Origin: Lentzea aerocolonigenes | GTDB lineage: Bacteria; Actinomycetota; Actinomycetes; Mycobacteriales; Pseudonocardiaceae | DNA length: 29,830 nucleotides | Direction: 5' to 3' | Assembly: GCF_000955955.1 (NCBI RefSeq) | Contig: NZ_JYJG01000324.1 | Span: forward strand, 1 to 29,830 | Shown: positions 8,127 through 16,856 of the stretch, one piece after another | Layout: each line of letters opens with the position of its first letter | Position numbering within the stretch: the first letter of the stretch is position 1 | Translations under genes and position numbers: made by a program | Notes under the pieces: generated by a model | Database searches by the model: none | What the model was told of the DNA's origin: nothing | Seen by the model: the letters and a program-made list of their open reading frames with translations, nothing else

Positions 8127-10052
8127 GTGAGCGTGCCCGAGGATGTAGACGAGACCACTGGGGCCGGTGCACCAGCTGCCTCGGGGCAGTCTGCCGGGCG
8201 GCCTGGCCAGTATCGGCACGACCCGGCGTTCGTGCCTGGATTGGCGAACTTGGCGGACATCAGCTGCGAGAACGCGACGGACCTGCTCAATGGTTCCTTG
8301 AACATGCGGGCGATTGCTGCGCAGATGGAGCTACCACCGGACCCGGCTGGCGTTGAGGTTGTGTTCAACACCTTCTGGTACAGGCTCACGCCCGCAGGGG
8401 TCGACGAGGTCGCTGGCGCTTCACTGGGGCCGATCGAAGGCCCGTCGTTCGCGCCGTTTGCCATGCGCGACGCCAGCGAGGACATACGCCAGCTTTGGCT
8501 AGCTTTGGCTGACCAAGTCACGCATCCGGCGGTGCGTGCGAGGTGTTGGGACGTCGCGTTTACGTTGAAGCTGCTCAAGAACGGGCGTGACACCGCTGAG
8601 AAAGCCGCTCGCGCCTACCTTGAGACCATCGGTACCGCGCTTGGGCCGCGGGAGCTGGCTGCCGGGCTGTTGCGCGGATGGACCCTGGCCCGCCAGGTGG
8701 GGCTAGTCGACCTGGAGCAAGAGATCGCCGCGGCCATGATCGACGTGGTTGAGGACGTGCTCGCCCGCGACGAAGACCCGTACGGGGCGATCCCGCTGCT
8801 GGGTGCTCTGATCGCGCCACCACCCCGCGGGAGGTCTGCAGCGCCCGTGGACCCGAAGGTTGATCGGCTGCTGGACCAGACTTTGACGGCTTTCCCAGAG
8901 GTACATGTAATCGAGGATGTAGCGGTCCTGGTGCGCAAGCGCGCTGTAGACGATCTGGTTCGTGTGGAGCGAGCGAATCGGCACTTGGTCGGCGCGATGC
9001 TGGCTGAAGCCGACGGCGAGACCCAGCCGATGCTTATCCGGTGGCTGTACAGCCAGGCTGCATCCCGTGCACGAAGCCTTGGCCTGACTGATCTTGAGAA
9101 GATCGCTGTGGCCAAACTGCAGGCTGCCCCCAAACTCACCTGGGAAGCTACCAAGTACGAACTCAACCTACCGTCAGCGCTGTTCGACGCCTACCTGCCG
9201 GGCTTCGACACTGCGACGGACTGGCGTGCGGCACTGCGGATTTGGCTCCATCCCACCGAAGCGCCGACGAGCCGCTACAGGGATAACAGGATCATTGCAA
9301 AGCGGTCGATGCAGGCCTCGGCGATCCTAAACAGCGTTACCACCGTCGTCTTCCGCAGTGATGATCTTCCTGCTCGAAGCCTCACTGCCGAAGAACGGTT
9401 CAACCGTGAGCTGACCAATCTGGAATCCGTGCGGATGGGCAGCGCTGGGGTGTTCCTGGGCAATGCCTTGTTCAGAATCCGTGCCCGCTTCGGTATACCG
9501 CCTCGTGTAGAGCTCGAAGAGTTCCTGCGGAGCTTTGGCGCGGCGCCCTCGCTTGTCACACCACTGGCAACCGCGCTGCAGCTGTATTGGGTGGGCGAGT
9601 ACGACGCCGCCGTACATCTAGCTGTGCCAAAGATCGAAGCGGCGGTTCGGGCGTTGCTGATGGAGCTCAACGAGCCCGTGTTCCGTACCCAGACGGGTGA
9701 CGCATCCGGGATGTTTCCCGGCCTAGGAAGTCTGCTGCCTTCGTTGGTAGACAACGGATTTGATGCGGACTGGGAGCGGTTCCTGCGCACGTTCCTGCTC
9801 AGCGACGGATCCAATGTGCGCAACCTCATCGCACACGGATTCCTCGACGCGATCGACCCAGTCAACGCAGCTCTTGCCCTGCAGGCCTGCGCAGTCATGG
9901 TGCTGCTGACCACCGATGAAGCAGTCGCTCGCGACAGCGCCACAGTCAAAGCCGCACTGGCCAATCCGACCGGTCCAAGGTCACGGCGGAGCCTTCGGAA
10001 GCGCGTCGTCGCCGCGGTGATGGCTGCCTGGCTCGAGCTGCGCCGCACCTGA
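8127..10052 (+). CDS. DUF4209-family protein with HEPN-style RNxxxHG motif
   Basis: The start is the GTG at 8127, six bases after GGAAGGA (8113-8120); GTG 8124 and TTG 8094 are alternatives. The product has 641 residues. Near the C-terminus, R565-N-L-I-A-H570-G exactly fits the RNxxxHG signature that defines DUF4209 (PF13910) and also the R-x4-H pattern of HEPN ribonucleases. The rest is helical, with no P-loop. The last 35 residues are basic and are repeated, in slightly different form, by the fragment at 21573-21679. The gene lies upstream of the Avs-like gene in the same direction, 338 bp away, and is divergent from the C-nuclease STAND gene. The likely role is an RNA-cutting effector or accessory subunit (inference). 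The family itself is not well characterised. Confidence 0.75.
   Translation: MSVPEDVDETTGAGAPAASGQSAGRPGQYRHDPAFVPGLANLADISCENATDLLNGSLNMRAIAAQMELPPDPAGVEVVFNTFWYRLTPAGVDEVAGASLGPIEGPSFAPFAMRDASEDIRQLWLALADQVTHPAVRARCWDVAFTLKLLKNGRDTAEKAARAYLETIGTALGPRELAAGLLRGWTLARQVGLVDLEQEIAAAMIDVVEDVLARDEDPYGAIPLLGALIAPPPRGRSAAPVDPKVDRLLDQTLTAFPEVHVIEDVAVLVRKRAVDDLVRVERANRHLVGAMLAEADGETQPMLIRWLYSQAASRARSLGLTDLEKIAVAKLQAAPKLTWEATKYELNLPSALFDAYLPGFDTATDWRAALRIWLHPTEAPTSRYRDNRIIAKRSMQASAILNSVTTVVFRSDDLPARSLTAEERFNRELTNLESVRMGSAGVFLGNALFRIRARFGIPPRVELEEFLRSFGAAPSLVTPLATALQLYWVGEYDAAVHLAVPKIEAAVRALLMELNEPVFRTQTGDASGMFPGLGSLLPSLVDNGFDADWERFLRTFLLSDGSNVRNLIAHGFLDAIDPVNAALALQACAVMVLLTTDEAVARDSATVKAALANPTGPRSRRSLRKRVVAAVMAAWLELRRT
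9946..10052 (+). repeat. Direct repeat copy 1 (3' end of the DUF4209 gene)
   Basis: These 107 bases match 21573-21679 in the same orientation, without gaps, at 95 of 107 positions. The first 30 bases are identical. This copy is the intact end of the DUF4209 gene, including its TGA stop. Confidence 0.9.
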
Positions 10053-10390
10053 GCCGGGCATGGCGCGCCGGCGGCTTGCGGGAGCGTCGGACGTCCGTGG
10101 TGTATGGCATTGTGCGAGAACGTGGACCGATGCAGGTGGCACGGATGAACCCTTCTGGCGTTCTGTGAACGCTGGCTGCTCCGGTGCGCGTGTAGTACAG
10201 GAGGTCGATCAAGGCGGATCGAGGCTGGTGCTTCTCGCCTCGACCGTACCGCGGCGCGCCGCGCTGAAACGCGTGCGGGAGATCGTGCGATCGACGAACA
10301 TGGCAGATGTTGACAGAGTCGTCATCGTTGTGCGGACGATCCTGTGCCTCGCAAGGCTGGTGGGATGCGGCGCAGCGTGGAGGGTATGGC
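10053..10390. promoter_or_regulatory. Leader region before the Avs-like gene
   Basis: The 338 bp contain a perfect 14-bp palindrome (CGCGGCGCGCCGCG, 10250-10263), a GATCG-N2-CGATC repeat (10281-10292) and a consensus -35 hexamer TTGACA (10310-10315). A possible -10 (GACGAT, 10335-10340) follows at a rather long 19-base spacing. A 112-codon frame (10060-10398) crosses this stretch, but its third positions are only about 69% G/C and it has no ribosome site, so I do not call it a gene. The large gene thus probably has its own controlled promoter. Confidence 0.4.
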
Positions 10391-13300
10391 ATGAGTGACC
10401 TTGGATCTGCCCACGCTGGCTACATGTATCAAGACCTGGTAACGGCTGCCGTCGCGGTCGGTGTGATCCTTGGTGATGCTGTGGAGATCGTCGTTGACAC
10501 AAAACTAGCTGGCGGCGACGACGTGTTCGACGACATGACCATCACCCGGTCCGATGGCTCCCGGTGCCGACGGCAGATAAAGCACCAGCAGTCACCCAGG
10601 ACGCTCGATGTCGACACCTTCGTCAGAAACCAGCGTGATCTCCGGTTGGACGTGCTGGTGCGGTCTGTGCAGGCGGATCGCAGCGCGTTTGCGGCACACG
10701 CAGACCGCACGACCTATCACATCTACCTGCGGGACCTACAGTCGGACGATTCGATCCTGCTCCCGGTGTTGCGCTCCGCAAGCCCGGACCCTGGTCCCCT
10801 GTTCGCGCAATCTGCCACGCATCGGTTCACATTGGACGCTGACGCCATCTGGCAGGGCGTACATCGACCAGCATCGGGGAAGCGGCCTGCCGGGGACGCC
10901 TATGAGTTCCTCCGGATCGGTGACAAGGACGGCAAGAACGCGGTCACCAAGGAGGATCTTGACTGGATGTGTGATCGACTCGTCATCGAAACCAACGCTC
11001 CTGCCATGTCAAGTGACCTCAGGACGCCCGGTGCGATGGAAGAGATCTTGCTCGGGATGGTTCGCCATGAGCTCGGCGCCGGAGAGTTTCCCAATGAACA
11101 CCGGTCACCGATCGATGTCGCCGCGGCCCTGATCCAAGCAGCGTACAAAGCTCGACTTTCGCACGAGCCTCTGGTGAGAGAGAAGCTGATCCGGGCAACC
11201 GGTCTGCGCACGAACTTCGGTTCGGTTCAGCAGCGAACTCCTGTCGACGAGTCGATTCTGGTTCCACGCTTTGACACTGTCGACTTCGCCGTGCGGGTAC
11301 GAGAGGTGGCCGAGGCCGGCGGCTTTGTCGTGATCCAAGGCGATCCGGGGCAAGGGAAGTCCTGGCTCTGCCAAGAGCTTCTCGGGCAACTCGCCGCTGA
11401 GGACTGGGTCGTCGCCGAACACTACTGCTACCTCAACGACGCCGACGAGGAACGTAACGACAGGGTTCTGTCGGAAAAGATCTTCGGGAGTCTCCTGCAG
11501 AGGATCGCGTCCGCTTACCCAGCCAGCGTTCAGGATCAGCGCCCGCTCCTGAGCGCGGACGAGAAGGCGTTAACATCCGCGCTAACCAAAGTCGTTGCAG
11601 AGACTGGCAATTCAGTCGCCCTGGTGATCGACGGCATCGACCACGTGACGCGGGTTCGCGGCATCACACCTGGCCAGACTGAACCGTCCGAGGCCATCGC
11701 CGCGGAGATCGCCTCCCTTGACGTCCCGCAAGGCTGCGCAGTCGTTGTGTTGAGTCAGCCGGGCGCACATCTGCGGCCGCTACTGGACGCCGGCGCCATC
11801 ACAGTCGTGACGCCCGGCATGAACCGCGCACAAGTGGGTGAGCTAGCTGAACGCCTCGGACTCGTATCGCAACTTGAGCCTGGACCACCGGACGATGGGC
11901 TCGACGAGCTAATCGATCTCCTGTACGAACGGTCCGACGGCAACCCGCTGTACGCCACCTATCTCTGCCGTGAACTGGAAGGCCGGGTGGCCGCGTCGAT
12001 CTCGGCGGTTGCCGCGCTCGGCACTATTCCAGCCTATGACGGGTCCATAGAGCACTACTACGCCCATATCAGCGCTCAGCTCGACACAGCGGGTCAAGCG
12101 GCGGCTGATGTGATGGCACTCGTCGACTTCCAGCTAACCGCTGACGAACTTCGGGCCATCGAACCGTCCCAAGCACATCGGATCGCCGCTGCTCTCGAAG
12201 TTCTGCGCCCTGTCTTGAGGGAAAGACCAGGCCGAGGACTGCGGATCTATCACGAGTCGTTCGCGCGCTACCTGCGTCGGCACATGGACGACTACCCCGA
12301 GGCTCGGTCAGTGCGGCTTGGCGCCATCGCCACGTGGCTTACCAGCCAAGGATTCTTCCTGGACGCCCGATCCTTCAACTCTTTGCTACCGACGCTGGCC
12401 GCTGCCGGACGGCATCGGGAGGTGGTCGACCGCGTCGATCACGACTTCGTCGTGCACGCAGTAGCTGGAGGTTTCTCCGCAGCCGCGGTCAACGCCAATC
12501 TCGCGACAGCCGTGTCGTCCGCCGGCCAGTTGGGTGAGTGGGGAGTAATCGCAAGGTGTCTCGAGTTGATGCGAGCGATTACCACCTACCAAGAGGAACG
12601 ATTCGGATCGCTGCTCAGCAAGTTCGGTGACGTGTGGGCCGCGATGCTCGGACTTGAACGCGCCTCCGATCGTCTCCTCTATGAAGGACGCACCGTCCTG
12701 CCAGCCGACGACGGCATCCGAATGTGCGCCGCGATCGACACCCTCGGCGGCGTTCCACCATGGCGGGAGTACCTGGACCTCTGGCACGACGAGCACGACA
12801 CCGACGACCACTACACGGCGAACATCGAGTCCGACCTCGAACTCGCTGCCCTGCGAGGACACCTCAGAACGGCCGACACTGCCGTCGAACCTTCCTCCGG
12901 TGACCAGTCGCAGTTGGAACAACTGCTTGGGTTCGCTGTTGCCTGGGCGAATGAACACAACTCAGTGCAGTCCCACCGACAGTTGATCAAGACTCTAATT
13001 GAGACCGTGGGTGAACCTGCGACCACAGCGTTGGTAGACCAGGTCTCGTACGAGGGGACGTTCTGCCTCGCTGTTGCTGAGGAAGTGAACGACGGCAGCA
13101 TATCCAGCGATCACGGCTCGCCTCGCGATTGGGCCGAGCGAGCTTGCCGCGAGGGGGTGCCTGCCGGATACACACATCGACTCGTGGCACTCGGCGTGGC
13201 CCTGACGGATGCCCCGGCAACGCCAGCCAGCCTCATCGACGCTACCCATGATGTACAGGGCGAGCACTATCGGGCAGGACCGGTCGCAAACTGGCTCGAC

Positions 13301-16300
13301 CAGCTCGTGTTGTTCCGGAACTTGCCGTTGGCCTTGGCCGCCGCGGAGGCAGCGGTTAGCGGGGATGGGTGGTATCGCGGGTGGCTGAAGTTCTGCATCG
13401 GCCTCGTGCGGGCTGAAGCAGCACCGCCAAACGAACGTGGCGACCTGGCATGGGATGCCTTGGCACACCTGCAGGACGACATGCGCCCGTTCGCGGGATC
13501 TCCACGCGCGGTCGACCTGTTCTCCATAACTGACCTCATCCTCGGCAGCGTGGGACGCGTGATCGAACTACTGGGAGACACACGTTGGCGGGCCGCATTC
13601 GATCTGATCTTCGAGACCTGCCAAGAGGTCAACCGCACGCTCGACGGCGAGATGGGCATCCCACTCCCACCAGATCGGCTGCTCGCGCTCGCCATGGCAA
13701 CCGCACCCGCAGACCAGGTTGAGTACGCCCGCTACCTGCTTCAGCGGGAGTTGCAGGACCGTTCGCACAGCAGCTTCTACACAGACATCGCGGAGTACCA
13801 CCTCATGGAGGCACGGTACGAACTACAGCTCCGCACTGGAGCGCGATACTCGGCTCCGGGTCAGGCCGAGGCACCTGGGTACAGCAGCTGGCTGTCAGCG
13901 GCCCGGATGCTGGTGTGTTACGGCTGGCACAAGGACATGACGGTGTTCGAGGTGCTCGACCCGCTCGACGCGATTGCCGAGCATCAGCCGGCTGAAGCCA
14001 GGGTGCGCCTGGAACGCTCTCAGCCCTTGGCCTACCGCGTGTACCAGCACACAAATGGCAGAGAGACCGATCATGCTCAGATTAGATGGTGGGAGCACCT
14101 GGCAGTTGCAGATCCGCTGGCTCACGCGCAGCTGCTCGGACGGTACGCACTGGAGCACTGTGATGTGGCATCTCACATCCTGGAGAGACGGGCTGACCTG
14201 TGGGGTGCTCATCGCAGCGACGTGCCTCCTGTGCTGGCGGCACTCTTGGCTGAGACCATCGAAGATGCGTCTTCCCGAGTTGGCTACGCCGAGACTGTAG
14301 AGAGCGTTGTCGCGCGTGATGGCGAACTCGATCGCGTGCTCGCCCAACGATTGCTGACTCGCGCCGACGAGATCACGCTGAACTGGCTGAACTCCAGCGA
14401 TTCGGCTCCGCAGTCTTCCGTCCTGGTACGCGTGAAGGCCCTGAACGTCCTCGCTCTCGCACGTGGGTTCCGACTTATCCACACGCAAGATGACGAGGCG
14501 TTGCCCGAGTCGGCGGACGACGCCAGCACCCACGGTGGAGTAGCAACCGCGACTCCTGGCCTGGAGTCGATACTGACCGGCATCCCCGTGGGGCCAGCCG
14601 GTATTCCACACCTCGTACGTGCCTGGCGCCGCTTTCAGTCCCGTCCGTACGGGGAGGACCAAGCCGGGCTCCGCGACACGTTGGTCGACGCGATCGGCTC
14701 GCGGCTGAGGACACTTGTTGAGGAACGTAACGGAGCTGCCGTAGTCGCCCCCATGGTTGCGTTGGCTCAGATCCACGACTTCCGCGACACCTATCAGTTG
14801 CTTGCGGGAGTAGGTGCGTACCTCGCGGACATAGCTACTCCGGAAGGCAATACCGCGGCGGCTCAGGCGTTCGCACTGGCATGGACGCAGTCGAACGGCC
14901 GCGGCGGATACATGCACTTCGGCGGTTTGACGACGATCGAACTGCTGCATCGAGCTACAGCACTGGACAGCACGGCCACTTGCGGGGTCGTGGTGGATGC
15001 GGTCCGAAGCGCCCTGACCGGACCGTCGTACCGTGCCAGCGGTGTCACACAAGCACTTGTGTACGCGTTTAACGCGGGTGCTCTCAACTGCGGCGACGAG
15101 GATCCGTCCAGCACTGCATTGGAAATCTGGGACGAGGCCTTCGCGATCATCGACGCCCGAACGCCTGCTGTAGGAGATGATGGAACGTCGCTTACCTACA
15201 TTGCGCCTGATGCCTCCAACCTCGGACCGACCGAGGACGAGGTGAGCCTGGCGTTCGCCCTATCGACGTTCGTCGGCCTCGCGCAACCGGGCAGGGAAGC
15301 AAAGCGGCGAACGCTGTTGGCCCTCAGAGACCTTGGTGCGGCATGTCCTGGCTTGTTCGCAAGCGCTTTGCCGATCGTGCTTCGGTCGCTGGACAACGTG
15401 TTGACCCTAACCTGGCTTCTGCGCGAAACGGCCGAGCTCGTCTCCGCTGATCCTTCGCTGGTCGCCGAGGCGCAGTTCGAGATCGATGAGCTGACGAAGA
15501 GTCCGTACCTCACGGGTCGTTGGTTGGCGAGAAAGCTGAAACTTGCTTGCTTGCCAGACAGTTCTCTCGAAGCGGGACCGTCTGATCTCAGCAGGTTCCC
15601 CACACCGATCCTCAATGGAGCGCCCTCTGAGCGCCTTCAGCGTGGCGAAGAATTCCTTTGGGACGCCGCGAAGTGCCGCGTTTCACGTGCAAACGAACTT
15701 GTGGAAGGTTTTCATGACGCCACAGTGGAGTCAGTCGCCCGACTCACGGACGACGACGGTTTCGTCAGAAGCGTTCGCGAGGCGCTGCGACCGCTTCGCA
15801 GTGGTGTCGAAGACTGGCCTGATGCGATCCTGCCGCTGCATCACGTCCCCGAGGTGAGTCTCCAACAAGTTGCTGGAGCGACTCGAGCGGTGTTGGCATC
15901 ACGTGGCACGCCAGTGACCGATCCGCTGAAGTGGGAAGAGGACTTCGCGGTGACTCTGTCTCATACTCCGCTGCCGCTCATGGTGGAACGCACGCGCATA
16001 CCCCGTCCATCCTGGGGAGCCCCGCTTCGCATCCATGACGAGGTGTGGGAACAGATCGCGAGTCCGGCGACACTGCACTCATCCGAACTGCACGGCACTC
16101 ATACGACTGACTCGGTGCTGATCGCGTGCTCAGGCGAAGCAACCTGGGATCCCCAGAGCGCCGGTGCGGGTCAGCCATACGATGGTTGGGTTCTGCTCGG
16201 TGTCATGGAGGACTGCCGCCCGGGACCTCGTCTGGGCGGATCTGAGCAGACCATGAGGACAAGGGCCTTCGAGGGCGTTGAACTGGACTTGGTCAGCCAC

Positions 16301-16741
16301 TCAAACGCGCACGTCGTTCCACCAGTGCATCCCCGCTTGTCGGTTCATCAGTGGCTGGACCCTGTTGGTTGGCCTCTCGAAGACTTCAACGGTGTTTCGT
16401 TCTCCTTGGTGTGCCAGGGGGAGTACGACGACGTGTATCTGGACGACGTTGAAGGCCTGGGCCTACCTAGAGGTCTGATGGCTCCGTCGCCGTATTTGGT
16501 GGAGCTACTGGGGTTGAGGCCGTCAGGTGATCTTTCTCTAGTGGACGATGCGGGCCCGGCGCTGGGACTGGTCATCTGGCGAGGCGAATACTCCCGCAGT
16601 TTCCATCACCTGGCATACCCACAGCTGGAAGGTGCTGCGGTGCTGATGCGCCCCGACCTCGGCCGTCGGTTGACGGAAATCTATGGGGGACGTCTGACCA
16701 GTCGTCGGTACATTTCTCGCTGGGCTAAGCCTCAGCAGTAA
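10391..16741 (+). CDS. Avs-type STAND NTPase with N-terminal DUF4297/Cap4-like nuclease
   Basis: The ATG at 10391 follows GGAGGG by about seven bases and gives 2116 residues. An in-frame ATG at 10307 is less likely. Residues 1-200 look like the DUF4297/Cap4 endonuclease: HAGYMYQDL (8-16), FDD (46-48) and QIKHQ (62-66) supply the D...QxK core. The STAND core follows, with Walker A GDPGQGKS (317-324), Walker B LVIDGIDH (411-418) and GNPLYAT (517-523), the last being typical of STAND proteins. About 1300 residues of helical repeats come next. The end (about 1870-2116) is beta-rich and unrecognised. In Avs3 (AVAST type 3) systems the same order of nuclease, STAND and repeats senses phage proteins and then cuts DNA. 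The phage target here is unknown. It follows the DUF4209 gene and converges with the AlbA_2 gene. Confidence 0.82.
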   Translation: MSDLGSAHAGYMYQDLVTAAVAVGVILGDAVEIVVDTKLAGGDDVFDDMTITRSDGSRCRRQIKHQQSPRTLDVDTFVRNQRDLRLDVLVRSVQADRSAFAAHADRTTYHIYLRDLQSDDSILLPVLRSASPDPGPLFAQSATHRFTLDADAIWQGVHRPASGKRPAGDAYEFLRIGDKDGKNAVTKEDLDWMCDRLVIETNAPAMSSDLRTPGAMEEILLGMVRHELGAGEFPNEHRSPIDVAAALIQAAYKARLSHEPLVREKLIRATGLRTNFGSVQQRTPVDESILVPRFDTVDFAVRVREVAEAGGFVVIQGDPGQGKSWLCQELLGQLAAEDWVVAEHYCYLNDADEERNDRVLSEKIFGSLLQRIASAYPASVQDQRPLLSADEKALTSALTKVVAETGNSVALVIDGIDHVTRVRGITPGQTEPSEAIAAEIASLDVPQGCAVVVLSQPGAHLRPLLDAGAITVVTPGMNRAQVGELAERLGLVSQLEPGPPDDGLDELIDLLYERSDGNPLYATYLCRELEGRVAASISAVAALGTIPAYDGSIEHYYAHISAQLDTAGQAAADVMALVDFQLTADELRAIEPSQAHRIAAALEVLRPVLRERPGRGLRIYHESFARYLRRHMDDYPEARSVRLGAIATWLTSQGFFLDARSFNSLLPTLAAAGRHREVVDRVDHDFVVHAVAGGFSAAAVNANLATAVSSAGQLGEWGVIARCLELMRAITTYQEERFGSLLSKFGDVWAAMLGLERASDRLLYEGRTVLPADDGIRMCAAIDTLGGVPPWREYLDLWHDEHDTDDHYTANIESDLELAALRGHLRTADTAVEPSSGDQSQLEQLLGFAVAWANEHNSVQSHRQLIKTLIETVGEPATTALVDQVSYEGTFCLAVAEEVNDGSISSDHGSPRDWAERACREGVPAGYTHRLVALGVALTDAPATPASLIDATHDVQGEHYRAGPVANWLDQLVLFRNLPLALAAAEAAVSGDGWYRGWLKFCIGLVRAEAAPPNERGDLAWDALAHLQDDMRPFAGSPRAVDLFSITDLILGSVGRVIELLGDTRWRAAFDLIFETCQEVNRTLDGEMGIPLPPDRLLALAMATAPADQVEYARYLLQRELQDRSHSSFYTDIAEYHLMEARYELQLRTGARYSAPGQAEAPGYSSWLSAARMLVCYGWHKDMTVFEVLDPLDAIAEHQPAEARVRLERSQPLAYRVYQHTNGRETDHAQIRWWEHLAVADPLAHAQLLGRYALEHCDVASHILERRADLWGAHRSDVPPVLAALLAETIEDASSRVGYAETVESVVARDGELDRVLAQRLLTRADEITLNWLNSSDSAPQSSVLVRVKALNVLALARGFRLIHTQDDEALPESADDASTHGGVATATPGLESILTGIPVGPAGIPHLVRAWRRFQSRPYGEDQAGLRDTLVDAIGSRLRTLVEERNGAAVVAPMVALAQIHDFRDTYQLLAGVGAYLADIATPEGNTAAAQAFALAWTQSNGRGGYMHFGGLTTIELLHRATALDSTATCGVVVDAVRSALTGPSYRASGVTQALVYAFNAGALNCGDEDPSSTALEIWDEAFAIIDARTPAVGDDGTSLTYIAPDASNLGPTEDEVSLAFALSTFVGLAQPGREAKRRTLLALRDLGAACPGLFASALPIVLRSLDNVLTLTWLLRETAELVSADPSLVAEAQFEIDELTKSPYLTGRWLARKLKLACLPDSSLEAGPSDLSRFPTPILNGAPSERLQRGEEFLWDAAKCRVSRANELVEGFHDATVESVARLTDDDGFVRSVREALRPLRSGVEDWPDAILPLHHVPEVSLQQVAGATRAVLASRGTPVTDPLKWEEDFAVTLSHTPLPLMVERTRIPRPSWGAPLRIHDEVWEQIASPATLHSSELHGTHTTDSVLIACSGEATWDPQSAGAGQPYDGWVLLGVMEDCRPGPRLGGSEQTMRTRAFEGVELDLVSHSNAHVVPPVHPRLSVHQWLDPVGWPLEDFNGVSFSLVCQGEYDDVYLDDVEGLGLPRGLMAPSPYLVELLGLRPSGDLSLVDDAGPALGLVIWRGEYSRSFHHLAYPQLEGAAVLMRPDLGRRLTEIYGGRLTSRRYISRWAKPQQ

Positions 16742-16807
16742 GTGTTGCGGGCTGGGTGGATAGCGACTTGTCCAGTGTTGCCGCGCGGTCCGCAACCAGA
16801 CTCGTGA

Positions 16808-16819
16808 GACCTGCAGGTC
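16808..16819. terminator. Palindrome in the convergent gap
   Basis: GACCTGCAGGTC is a perfect 12-bp palindrome in the 115-bp gap between two convergent genes. A weak GCGGC/GCCGC hairpin follows (about 16839-16857). One or both may help end transcription from either side, but neither is strong. Confidence 0.3.
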
Positions 16820-16856
16820 CGTAAGTGCGAACGACAGCCGCGGCTTCGCCAGGCCG

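Noticed and set aside
10060..10398. A 112-codon plus-strand frame overlapping the start of the Avs-like gene by eight bases
   Set aside because: Third-position G/C is only about 69%, there is no ribosome site, and the sequence contains palindromes better explained as regulatory. The overlap with the next start is the only point in its favour.
13895..15052. A 385-codon minus-strand frame inside the Avs-like gene
   Set aside because: It is a shadow of the plus-strand gene. The plus-strand frame continues through it without a break, and the shadow has no recognisable domain.
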